This document shows positions 26,625-34,582 of a stretch of DNA of 64,000 nucleotides, piece after piece; position 1 is the stretch's first letter, and each line of letters begins with the position of its first letter. Position numbers and translations under genes: made by a program. The stretch covers positions 1,674,001 to 1,738,000 of the forward strand of contig JADJTM010000001.1 in assembly GCA_016711205.1 (NCBI GenBank), read 5' to 3'. The DNA is from Micropruina sp. GTDB taxonomy: Bacteria; Actinomycetota; Actinomycetes; Propionibacteriales; Propionibacteriaceae. The notes under the pieces were generated by a model that was not told where the DNA came from, ran no database searches, and saw nothing but the letters and a program-made list of their open reading frames with translations.

Positions 26625-26770
26625 CAAAGGAACAGTCGTCCGCGCACGTGTCTGACTTCCCAGCAGAACTGGGTCACAGTGGCCCGACCGTTCCGGTTTC
26701 GCACCGGATTCCGTGCCGTGGACGACGCCTCCATCCTCGCATCCGGTGCCACGTTCCGTGGCCGGTTCAG
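26625..26770 (-). promoter_or_regulatory. cobalamin riboswitch upstream of cbiM
   Basis: Read on the minus strand, the leader has the B12 riboswitch hallmarks in order: GGAATCCGGTGCGAAACCGG, then GGTCGGGCCACTGTGACCC (B12 box), then AAGTCAGACAC, followed about 55 bp later by the cbiM start. The B12 box core GCCACTGTGA is at 26674-26683. The outer limits are approximate. It lies between cbiT and cbiM, so it governs cbiMNQO and not cbiT. Confidence 0.92.
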
Positions 26771-26819
26771 CAGATCGGCACGGCCGGGTGCACTGTCAAC
26801 GTGCCTGCGACAGAACCGC

Positions 26820-27392
26820 TCAGCGGATCGCCGCCCAGGCCGTCACGGTGCGGGCGGGCTTGAAGCCCACGAAGCGTCCGATCGGCTCGGCGGTCTCGAC
26901 CGCCACCCGGCTGAGCTCACCGCCGTGGCTGCGATAGGCCTCCAGCAGCAGGGCGTCAGAATCGGCGGTCACGCTGTGTACGACGATGCGTCCGCCCGGG
27001 CGTAACGCGTTCCACGCACCCTGCAGCACCTGCTCGGTGACGCCGCCGCCGACGAAGACCGCATCAGGCGCAGGAAGGGTAGTCAGTGCGCCACCGCTGT
27101 CGGCGTCGACGATCGTCAACCGGTCATGGACGCCGTGCCGGCGCGCGTTGCGCGCAATGCGCTCGAGGCGTTCGGACTTGCGCTCCACCGCGACGGCCCG
27201 ATTGGTGGAGCTGAGTCGGCACCACTCGATACCGATCGCGCCGGTGCCCGCACCCAGATCCCACAACAACTCGTCGCCGCGCGGTGCGAGGGCGGCCAGC
27301 GCGGCTGCTCGCAGCACCCGCTTGGTCAGCAAGCCATCGCTTTCGAAGGCATCATCGGGCAGACCCGCGGTCAGTTGCTCGTGCACGCGCAC
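26820..27392 (-). CDS. cbiT: precorrin-6 C15-methyltransferase (decarboxylating)
   Basis: 190-residue stand-alone CbiT, which methylates C15 and decarboxylates the C12 acetate (the C-terminal half of CobL in other bacteria). The SAM-binding fold is clear: DDAFESDGLLTKRVLRAAAL, then LWDLGAGTGAIGIEWCRL, then DADSGGALTTLPAPDAVFVGGG. The partner C5-methylase, CbiE, is in the cbiEGH fusion gene. The start is GTG 27392 or GTG 27386. It lies upstream of the cbiM riboswitch on the same strand, so it probably has its own promoter near 27400. Confidence 0.93.
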   Translation of the reverse strand: MRVHEQLTAGLPDDAFESDGLLTKRVLRAAALAALAPRGDELLWDLGAGTGAIGIEWCRLSSTNRAVAVERKSERLERIARNARRHGVHDRLTIVDADSGGALTTLPAPDAVFVGGGVTEQVLQGAWNALRPGGRIVVHSVTADSDALLLEAYRSHGGELSRVAVETAEPIGRFVGFKPARTVTAWAAIR

Positions 27393-27429
27393 GACCTTAC
27401 CGATCCAGGGCAGGGCTCCAGTCGGCGGC

Positions 27430-27612
27430 CCGCGACCTTGTGGTGGTTATGCGGGCGCTCCTTGCGCCGCGTTCGGTGTCGCGCGACTTTATGGTTGATA
27501 TGGATACCCCCGGTGGGTATTCATATCAACCATAAAGTGGCGAGAAGTCACCACCCCTATCAGTGCGCGCGAATATGGCTTCCATAAGCACCATAAGTGC
27601 GCACTCATCGGA
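27430..27612 (+). repeat. interspersed palindromic element, copy B
   Basis: The centre is the best palindrome of the three copies: 27486-27509 pairs with 27515-27538 over 24 bp with a single G-T, around loop CCGGT. Outer boxes similar to copies A and C are present but more diverged (TTGTGGTGGTTATG on the left; ATATGG...CCATAAG on the right). It sits between cbiT and cobO, which are divergent, so both promoters lie in or beside it. Confidence 0.85.
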
Positions 27613-27735
27613 TCGCGACCACCGATCTGCTCGCGGCGACGCTCCCGGGCTGCCCGGGCCCGGCAATCCTGGTTCCGGCACAGCAACCATGCGTCGGGCC
27701 GATATCGGTGCACACCATGCGGCAGAATCGCCAGG

Positions 27736-28350
27736 GTGAGCAAGGGCATGCCCGACCAGGTTCCCGACGACGGGCTGACCACCCGCGAGCGCCGGCGGCG
27801 TCCCGCGCTGATCGTCAACACCGGCGACGGCAAGGGCAAATCCACCGCCGCGTTCGGCACCGCCCTGCGGGCCTGGCACCAGGGCTGGTCGATCGGGGTG
27901 TTCCAGTTTCTCAAGTCGTCCAGCTGGCGCAGCGGCGAGCGCGCGGCGTTCGAGGCTCTGGACGCCGTGCACCGCGAGTCCGGCACCGGCGGCCCGGTGA
28001 CCTGGGTGGCGGACGGCCTCGGCTTCACCTGGACTACCCGTGGCAGCGACCTTGACACCCAGGCCGAGATCGCGCACGCGACCTGGCAGCACGTGCGCGC
28101 GCAACTGGTTGACCAGAAACACCGGCTCTACGTGCTGGACGAGTTCACCTACGCACTGGAACGCGGCTGGGTCGACACCGATGAGGTGCTGCAGGCGCTC
28201 GCGGAGCGTCCGGGCACCCAGCACGTGATCATCACCGGACGCCGCGCCCCGCAAACCCTGTGCGACCTGGCCACCACCGTGACCGAGATGACCGCGGTGA
28301 AGCATCCGTTCGAGGCGGGCCAGAAGGGACAGGCGGGCATCGAGTGGTGA
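27736..28350 (+). CDS. cobO: corrinoid adenosyltransferase
   Basis: 204-residue BtuR/CobO-type adenosyltransferase, which transfers the 5'-deoxyadenosyl group from ATP to Co(I) corrinoid. The P-loop is NTGDGKGKSTAAFGTALRA; later FLKSSSWRSGE, YVLDEFTYAL (Walker B) and VIITGRRAP are typical. GTG 27736 is taken as start; ATG 27748 is possible. The stop overlaps the start of the cobB-cobC fusion gene by 4 bp (GTGA). Confidence 0.94.
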   Translation: MSKGMPDQVPDDGLTTRERRRRPALIVNTGDGKGKSTAAFGTALRAWHQGWSIGVFQFLKSSSWRSGERAAFEALDAVHRESGTGGPVTWVADGLGFTWTTRGSDLDTQAEIAHATWQHVRAQLVDQKHRLYVLDEFTYALERGWVDTDEVLQALAERPGTQHVIITGRRAPQTLCDLATTVTEMTAVKHPFEAGQKGQAGIEW

Positions 28351-30857
28351 GCATCCCTCGGCTCGTCGTGGCGGCCGCGACCTCATCGGCCGGCAAGACC
28401 ACCATCGCCACCGGCCTGATGGCCGCGCTCACCCGGCAGGGCCGCGCGGTGGCCGGGTTCAAGGTGGGCCCCGATTTCATCGACCCCGGCTACCACGCGC
28501 TGGCCACCGGACGCCCGGGCCGCAACCTGGACGCGGTGCTGACCAGCCCCGACGCCATACCGGGCCTGTTTCTGCACGGCATCGCCGGCCCCGCACCGGC
28601 CGAACTGGCGATCATCGAGGGCGTGATGGGGCTGTTCGACGGACGACTGGCCAGCGACGGCGAAGGGTCCACCGCACACATCGCACGACTGCTGGCCGCG
28701 CCGGTGCTGCTGGTGGTGGACGCGGCCGGCAGCTCACGCACCGCTGCGGCCGCCGCGCTCGGACTGCGAGGCTTCGACCCCCGGATCACCATCGCCGGCG
28801 TCGTGGTCAACCGGATCGCCAGCCCGCGGCACGGTGCCGAGATAGCCCGCGAGTTCGACCGGGCCGGCCTGCCGGTGCTGGGCCTGGTGCCGCGCAACGC
28901 GGGCGTCAGTGCCCCGTCCCGGCACCTGGGGCTGGTGCCCGCCGACGAACGCCGCGAGTCGGTGGCGACCATCGACGCGATGGCAGACCACCTGGCGGCC
29001 CACGTCGACCTGGACGCCGTGCGGGCGTTGGCCGCCACCGCGCCGCCGCTGGAGGGAGCCCCCTGGCGTCCGGACGAGGCGGTGCAACCCGTGGCGGGCT
29101 CGCCGCTGGTCGCTGTGCTGTCCGGACGCGCGTTCACCTTTCGCTATGCCGAGGTGACCGAGCTGCTGATGGCCGCCGGGTGCCGGGTGGTCGAGATCGA
29201 TCCGCTGGCCGATGTCGCCCTGCCCTCGGACGTGGCCGCGCTCTACGCCGGCGGCGGCTTTCCGGAGGTGCACGCGGTCGAGTTGAGCGCGAACGCCGCC
29301 CTGCGCGCCGACCTGGCCGCGGCTGTCGCGGACGGCCTGCCCACCGTCGCCGAATGCGCCGGCCAGCTCTACCTCGGCCGCCACCTGGACGGGCACCCGA
29401 TGGTCGGCGCCCTGCCCAGCTCCGCGAGGATGACACCCCGGCTGACGCTCGGCTACCGGGTGGCCACCGCCCCGTCCGACACGCTGGTGGCCCGAGCCGG
29501 CGACACCGTGCACGGCCACGAGTTCCACCGGACGGCGACCGACCCGGCGTCCGGCACCCAGCCGGCCTGGCGTTGGGACGACCGCAACCAGGGGTTCTCG
29601 GTGAGCCGGAATGGCCGGCCGATCCTGCACAGCTCGTACCTGCACCTGCACTGGGCCGGGCACCCGCAGCTGGCGCAGCGGTTCGCCCAGGCCGCCTCCG
29701 GCTTCGCCGCGAGTTGGCCGATGGACCCCGTCGCGATCCACACCCCGCCGATCGAGGTCGTCGAGATCCAGGACTGCGGCGCCGGGTCTCGACCAGCGCG
29801 ACCGGCGGCGGGTGTGCCGGACGGCATCGACCTGCGGCACCACGGCGACCGTGACCTCGCGCCCGGCCTGATCGACCTGGCGGTCAACGTGCTGACACCC
29901 ACGCCACCGGCCTGGCTGGCCCGGGCGATCGAGCAGCACACGGCGCCGCTGGGCAGCTACCCCGACGTCCGGCCGGCCCGCGCGGCGATTGCCGCCCGGC
30001 ACGGTGTCGATCCGGCCATGGTGCTACCGACCAGCGGGGGCGCCGAGGCGTTCACCCTGGTGGCGAGGGCATTGCCGATGGCTCATCCGATGGTGGCGCA
30101 CCCCCAGTTCACCGAGCCCGAGGCCGCGTTGCGAGCCGCCGGAGCCGCCGTGCAGCGCTGGTTGCTGCCGGTCTCTGCCGGGTCGGGCACCCCGGCGCTG
30201 CTCGATCTGCCGGCCTGGGCCGACGCTCTGTTCGTGGGCAATCCGACCAACCCGACCGGATGGCTGCACCGCCGCGACGACCTGCTGGCGGCAGGTGAGG
30301 GGCGGACGCTGGTGGTGGACGAGGCCTTCATGGACGCCACCGACGAGGCCGAGTCGCTGATCGCCCCCGACATGACCGGACGGCTGGTGCTTCGCTCGCT
30401 CAGCAAGACCTGGGGCCTGGCCGGCCTGCGGGTCGGGTACGCGATCGGCGATCCGACGCTGATCGCGGCCATGGAAGCGATCCAGCCGCCCTGGTCGGTG
30501 TCGTCGCCCGCGATCGCGGCCATGATCGCGACCGCCTCCCCCACCGCGGTCGCCGAGGCCGCGGCGCACGCGGCCACGGTGCGCGAACGGCGCGAGCGTT
30601 TCATCGCCGACCTGACGTCCGCCGCGTTCGGGGTGGTTCCCTCGGCCGCGCCCTTCGTGCTGATCGACACCCGGTCCTGCGGCTCCGGCTCGATTCGGAC
30701 GGCGCTGGCCGCGCAGGGCTTCGCGGTGCGCCGCGGCGAGAGCTTTCCCGGGCTGGGTCCGACCTGGATCCGGGTGCGGGTGCCCGACCGGTGGGACGAC
30801 TTCATCGCCGCCCTGGTGCGGGTGCGGGACGAGCGCGGTGGTCTCAGCGGCGGCTGA
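28347..30857 (+). CDS. cobB-cobC: cobyrinate a,c-diamide synthase fused to CobC aminotransferase
   Basis: 836 residues from GTG 28347. Residues 1 to about 455 are CobB/CbiA: LVVAAATSSAGKTTIATGL (ATP loop), FKVGPDFIDPGYH, and a glutaminase-like domain with Cys in VAECAGQLYLG and GHEFHRT. It amidates side chains a and c. From about residue 500 to the end is a class-I/II PLP enzyme of the CobC/CobD type (PTSGGAEAF, FVGNPTNPTGWLH, SLSKTWGLAGLRVG with the PLP lysine). That part would make or attach the aminopropanol arm precursor. A short linker (CGAGSRPARPAAG) joins them, with no stop or restart. It is coupled to cobO and converges with cobK with a 14-bp overlap of the 3' ends. Confidence 0.93.
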   Translation: MSIPRLVVAAATSSAGKTTIATGLMAALTRQGRAVAGFKVGPDFIDPGYHALATGRPGRNLDAVLTSPDAIPGLFLHGIAGPAPAELAIIEGVMGLFDGRLASDGEGSTAHIARLLAAPVLLVVDAAGSSRTAAAAALGLRGFDPRITIAGVVVNRIASPRHGAEIAREFDRAGLPVLGLVPRNAGVSAPSRHLGLVPADERRESVATIDAMADHLAAHVDLDAVRALAATAPPLEGAPWRPDEAVQPVAGSPLVAVLSGRAFTFRYAEVTELLMAAGCRVVEIDPLADVALPSDVAALYAGGGFPEVHAVELSANAALRADLAAAVADGLPTVAECAGQLYLGRHLDGHPMVGALPSSARMTPRLTLGYRVATAPSDTLVARAGDTVHGHEFHRTATDPASGTQPAWRWDDRNQGFSVSRNGRPILHSSYLHLHWAGHPQLAQRFAQAASGFAASWPMDPVAIHTPPIEVVEIQDCGAGSRPARPAAGVPDGIDLRHHGDRDLAPGLIDLAVNVLTPTPPAWLARAIEQHTAPLGSYPDVRPARAAIAARHGVDPAMVLPTSGGAEAFTLVARALPMAHPMVAHPQFTEPEAALRAAGAAVQRWLLPVSAGSGTPALLDLPAWADALFVGNPTNPTGWLHRRDDLLAAGEGRTLVVDEAFMDATDEAESLIAPDMTGRLVLRSLSKTWGLAGLRVGYAIGDPTLIAAMEAIQPPWSVSSPAIAAMIATASPTAVAEAAAHAATVRERRERFIADLTSAAFGVVPSAAPFVLIDTRSCGSGSIRTALAAQGFAVRRGESFPGLGPTWIRVRVPDRWDDFIAALVRVRDERGGLSGG

Positions 30858-31578
30858 GTACCCAGGCCAGGGCCTCAGGCACGCTTGGTACCACCGGGAC
30901 GCCGGGTGGGTCCGGTGGGCGCCGGACGATCACCACCGGCACCCCTTCCAGCGTCGCGGCGCCCAGTTTGGCGGCTGTTGCCGCGCCGCCGGAGTCCTTC
31001 GTGACCAACACCTCGATCGCGTGATCACGCAGCAGCGTCCGCTCGTCCGGCACGGTGAAGGGGCCGCGGGCCAGGATCAGCGTCCACCCCTGCGGCAGCC
31101 TCTCGGGCGGTTCGACCATGCGCACCAGCACGGCCCGGTCGGTCCAGTCGGCGAACTCGTCCAGCTGCTGGCGGCCGATGCTGAGAAAGACCCGCTGCCC
31201 CAGCGCCTCGGCCACCTGCTTCGCCTGGGCCAGCGACTCGACCCAGTGCCAGCTGCCGGCGTCCGGGTGGGTGGACCAGCCCGGCCGCGACAGCCGCAAC
31301 AGCGGCGTGCCGGTCAGCGTGCAGGCCTGCGCCGCGTTCTGGGTGATCCGGGCCGCGAACGGGTGCGTGGCGTCGACCACGAGGTCGATCCGCTCGTCGT
31401 GCAGGTAGCGGGCCAGCCCGTCGACGCCGCCGAAACCGCCGACGCGGACGCGTCCGGACGGCGCCGCGGTGTGCGTGACCGCACCCGCCAAACAGGTGAG
31501 CACGTCGACGCCCTCGGCTGAGAGCCGGGCGGCCAGGGCGCGGGCCTCGGCGATGCCGCCGAGCAGCAGCACGGTCAT
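30844..31578 (-). CDS. cobK: precorrin-6A reductase
   Basis: 244 residues from ATG 31578. CobK/CbiJ reduces the macrocycle of (cobalt-)precorrin-6A with NADPH. Marks: LLLGGIAEARALAARL, VVDATHPFAARITQNA, LLRLSRPGW, FLSIGRQQLDEF and LVTKDSGGAATAAKL. It overlaps cbiB by 4 bp on its 5' side and cobB-cobC by 14 bp at its 3' end. The cobalt-early counterpart is called cbiJ; sequence alone does not separate them. Confidence 0.94.
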   Translation of the reverse strand: MTVLLLGGIAEARALAARLSAEGVDVLTCLAGAVTHTAAPSGRVRVGGFGGVDGLARYLHDERIDLVVDATHPFAARITQNAAQACTLTGTPLLRLSRPGWSTHPDAGSWHWVESLAQAKQVAEALGQRVFLSIGRQQLDEFADWTDRAVLVRMVEPPERLPQGWTLILARGPFTVPDERTLLRDHAIEVLVTKDSGGAATAAKLGAATLEGVPVVIVRRPPDPPGVPVVPSVPEALAWVLSRR

Positions 31579-32504
31579 CGTCGCCACGCGTACGCCACCG
31601 CGATCAGCGCCGACGCCGCCGACACCAGGCCGGCCAGCCGGACGGCGCGACTCAGGTCCTCCGCCCGCGGGGCGGGGCCGTGGCCCAGCGCGCCCCGATC
31701 CTCGGCCACCCCGTCGTACACGTTCGTGCCGCCGATCGTGACGCCGAGCCCGCCGGCGAAGGCCGCCTCGACGACGCCGCCGTTGGGGCTCGGATGCGCC
31801 GGTGCCTGCTCGACGACGGCCCGGACGGCGTCCGCGGAACGTCCGCCGACCAGGGGTGCGGCCAGGCCCGCCAGTGCACCGGCCAGGCGGGCCGGCAGCC
31901 AGTTGGCCAGGTCGTCCAGCCGCGCGGACGCCCAGCCGAAGTTGCGGTAGCGGGGGTTGCGGTAGCCGACCATGGCGTCGAGGGTGTTGAGCGCGCGGTA
32001 GCCGAGCAGGCCGGGCACGCCCAGCACCGCACCCCACAGCAGCGGGGCGACGACCGCGTCCGAGGTGTTCTCGGCCACCGACTCCAGGGCGGCCCTGGCC
32101 ACGCCGGCCTCGTCCAGCACGGACGGGTCGCGGCTGACCAGGTGCGAGACTCCCTCGCGCGCCGCCACCAGATCGTCTGCGTCGAGGGCGTCGGCGATCG
32201 CCTGCGCCTCGCGCGCCAGGGAGCGTCCGCCGAGCACCGTCCAGGTGGCCAGCGCGGTGAGCGCCGCGGTCGCGACCGGGCTGCGGCCCGCGGCCCGCTG
32301 CAGCACCCAGCCCAGGCCCGCGGCACCCCCGACCAGGACGCCGGTGAACACCGCGCCGCTACCACAATCGTCGGCGTACAGGCGATCCTCGGCGGCCAGC
32401 GCGACACGTCCGAAGCCGGCGACCGGATGGCATCGTCTGGGGTCGCCGAGCAGCTGATCGGACACCCAGCCCAACGCCAGGCCGGCGGCGATCGCGCGAC
32501 TCAT
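31575..32504 (-). CDS. cbiB: adenosylcobinamide-phosphate synthase
   Basis: 309-residue polytopic membrane protein (CbiB/CobD) that attaches aminopropanol or its phosphate to adenosylcobyrate. Marks: DQLLGDPRRCHPVAGFGR at the N-terminus, VSRDPSVLDEAGVARAALESVAENTSDAVVAPL, LGYRALNTLDAMVGYRNPRY, and HPSPNGGVVEAAFAGGLG. It is first in a two-gene unit with cobK and divergent from cbiC. Confidence 0.95.
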   Translation of the reverse strand: MSRAIAAGLALGWVSDQLLGDPRRCHPVAGFGRVALAAEDRLYADDCGSGAVFTGVLVGGAAGLGWVLQRAAGRSPVATAALTALATWTVLGGRSLAREAQAIADALDADDLVAAREGVSHLVSRDPSVLDEAGVARAALESVAENTSDAVVAPLLWGAVLGVPGLLGYRALNTLDAMVGYRNPRYRNFGWASARLDDLANWLPARLAGALAGLAAPLVGGRSADAVRAVVEQAPAHPSPNGGVVEAAFAGGLGVTIGGTNVYDGVAEDRGALGHGPAPRAEDLSRAVRLAGLVSAASALIAVAYAWRR

Positions 32505-32599
32505 GTGGGTCGTCCGGCCGGTCGGGCCAACGGCGCCACGGGCGTGGCGGTGTCTGAGAGACTGGGTGCGACAAGCCCAAACGCAGACCGGGAGCCGCC

Positions 32600-33232
32600 G
32601 TGCCGACTTATGACTACCTGACCGACGGGGCCGAGATCTACCGTCGCTCGTTCGCGACGATCCGGGCCGAGGCCGACCTGTCGCACCTGCCGGCCGACGT
32701 GGCCCAGGTGGCGGTGCGGATGATCCACGCCGCGGCCCAGACCGATCTGCCGGCCGGCCTCGGCTACAGCGCGCACGTGATCAGCGCCTGCCGCACGGCC
32801 CTGCAGCAGGGCGCGCCGATTCTGTGCGACGCCCAGATGGTGGCCAGCGGCGTGATCCGCTCGCGGCTGCCGGCGAACAACGAGATCGTCTGTCACCTGG
32901 GCGACCCCCGGCTGGCCGGACTGGCCAAGGAGTTGGGCACGACCAAGACCGCGGCGGCGGTCGAACTGTGGAAGCCGCGGCTCGCGGGTGCCGTGGTGGC
33001 GATCGGCAATGCCCCCACCGCGCTGTTCCACCTGCTCGAGGTGGTGCGCGACACCGGCATCATGCCGGCCGGGGTGATCGGCATACCGGTCGGCTTCGTG
33101 GGTGCGGCCGAATCCAAGCAGGCGCTCGCTGAGAACCCCTACGGCCTGGAGTACCTGGTGCTGCACGGACGCCGCGGCGGCAGCGCGATCACCGTCGCCG
33201 CGCTGAACGCGATCGCCAGCACCGCGGAATAG
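32600..33232 (+). CDS. cbiC: precorrin-8X methylmutase
   Basis: 210 residues, GTG start at 32600 with GGGAG 11 bp upstream. CbiC/CobH moves the methyl group from C11 to C12 to give (cobalt-)hydrogenobyrinate. Marks: RMIHAAAQTDL with the catalytic His, ILCDAQMVASGV, AVVAIGNAPTALFHLLE, GVIGIPVGFVGAAESKQAL, and the C-terminal GRRGGSAITVAALNAI. It is divergent from cbiB and convergent with the cbiX/met8 gene. No riboswitch is seen before it. Confidence 0.95.
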   Translation: MPTYDYLTDGAEIYRRSFATIRAEADLSHLPADVAQVAVRMIHAAAQTDLPAGLGYSAHVISACRTALQQGAPILCDAQMVASGVIRSRLPANNEIVCHLGDPRLAGLAKELGTTKTAAAVELWKPRLAGAVVAIGNAPTALFHLLEVVRDTGIMPAGVIGIPVGFVGAAESKQALAENPYGLEYLVLHGRRGGSAITVAALNAIASTAE

Positions 33233-33322
33233 CCCAGGCCCCCAGGGGTCGCGACACGCTCGACCAGCAAGGGGCGCGACCGGCTCGACCGCCGGTGCGG
33301 GCTCGATCGGCATCGGCTCGCC

Positions 33323-34582
33323 TCACAGCCCTTCTTCGTTGACGAGTTCCACGAAGCGGTTGCGGATCCGGCGGGCGCGCAGCGGGTCGTGGCTGGTGAT
33401 GGCGGCCACCGTCACACCGGCCGTGTCGCCGGTAGCGGGCGTCCAGGCCGAACCCTCGTCGGCCCGATCCGCCCGCACGCAGAAGGTGTGCCGGGCCTCG
33501 GCGTCGGCCACGATCGCGGCATTCGCCTCGGCGGAGTCGGTCAGCGCCTGCACGTACCAGGCCCCGTCCAGATCGCCCGGACGATAGTCGCGCGCGTGCC
33601 AGGTGAACGCGTTGGCGTCGGCCAGCGCCTGCAGCGAGCGGTGCAGTGCGGGTGCCACCACCTCGACCACGGCCCCTGCGTCGAGCAGCTTCGGCACCCG
33701 GCGCCGGGCGACGCAGCCGCCGCCGACGACGACCACCTTGCGTCCCTTCAGCAGCAAGCCGGTCAGGTACGCGGGCGAGCCGGCGGACGTCCGGGCGCGC
33801 AGGGCACCCTCCTTGTACCGCTGGGCGACCACGGCGGCGAGCTCGTCGCACGGCCCGATGACCTCCGCGATGCGGATCTCGGCCTCGGGATGCTCCGCCC
33901 GGAACGCGTCGGTCCGGGCGTGCACCCATTCGTCCAACCGGCCGGTGAACAGAAAGTGCGGCATCACCACGATGCGCCGGCTGCCCGAGGCGACGTACTG
34001 GCGCAGAATGTCGGGCAGTGTGGGCCGGGCGACCTGGATGAACCCCGAGAGCACCTGGTGGTAGCCGCCGGTCTCGAAGATCACCCGCGACAGTCGCACG
34101 TGGTCGGCGTTGGCCTCGGTGACGCTGCAGCCCCGTCCGACCATCAGCACATCGGTCTGCTCGGCGGGCCAGTCGCCGCGCGCGGCGGCGATGCGCTGGT
34201 GCACGGCCTCGATCAGCGCCTTCGGTGAGCCGAGATGCCGGGTGTAGATCACGGTGGCGTCGCGGTGCCGGGCTTTGGACGCATCGATGGCCTCCGGAAT
34301 GTCTTCCCGCACGTGGCCGCCGCTGCCGATCATCAGCGGCACCACGACGGCGGCGTCCGCCTCATCGAGCACGGAATCGAGGGCGGCGTCGATGGTGGGC
34401 GGGGTCAGTTCGACGAAGCCCGCCTCGACCCGCACGTCCGGCAGCAGGGCCCGCACCTTGTCGACCAGCGCCGCGCAGGCGTCCGCGCCCTTGTTGACCC
34501 GGGTGCCATGCCCGGCGATCACCAGCGGTGGCGGGGTGGCCGGAACGGCGGCCGGGTCGGGAGCGGGCTGGGTATGGGTCAT
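33323..34582 (-). CDS. cbiX-met8: sirohydrochlorin cobaltochelatase fused to precorrin-2 dehydrogenase
   Basis: 419 residues. Residues 15 to about 255 are a long-form CbiX chelatase: VIAGHGTRVNKGADA and GRGCSVTEAN open the two halves, and MPHFLFTGRLDEWV holds the second metal His. Residues about 275-419 are a Met8/CysG-N domain: KGRKVVVVGGGCVARRRVPKLLDAGA (NAD binding), then ADAEARHTFCVRADR, and the family end RARRIRNRFVELV. Fusing dehydrogenase and cobalt chelatase would hand sirohydrochlorin straight to cobalt insertion, the entry step of the cobalt-early pathway. Last of the cobI operon; its ATG overlaps the cbiEGH stop. Confidence 0.93.
   Translation of the reverse strand: MTHTQPAPDPAAVPATPPPLVIAGHGTRVNKGADACAALVDKVRALLPDVRVEAGFVELTPPTIDAALDSVLDEADAAVVVPLMIGSGGHVREDIPEAIDASKARHRDATVIYTRHLGSPKALIEAVHQRIAAARGDWPAEQTDVLMVGRGCSVTEANADHVRLSRVIFETGGYHQVLSGFIQVARPTLPDILRQYVASGSRRIVVMPHFLFTGRLDEWVHARTDAFRAEHPEAEIRIAEVIGPCDELAAVVAQRYKEGALRARTSAGSPAYLTGLLLKGRKVVVVGGGCVARRRVPKLLDAGAVVEVVAPALHRSLQALADANAFTWHARDYRPGDLDGAWYVQALTDSAEANAAIVADAEARHTFCVRADRADEGSAWTPATGDTAGVTVAAITSHDPLRARRIRNRFVELVNEEGL

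Noticed and set aside
27490..27535. A 14-codon frame (MVDMDTPGGYSYQP) in the palindromic element as a real peptide gene
   Set aside because: Both strands give almost the same peptide because of the palindrome, copy A has no start and copy C has no stop, so coding is not conserved.
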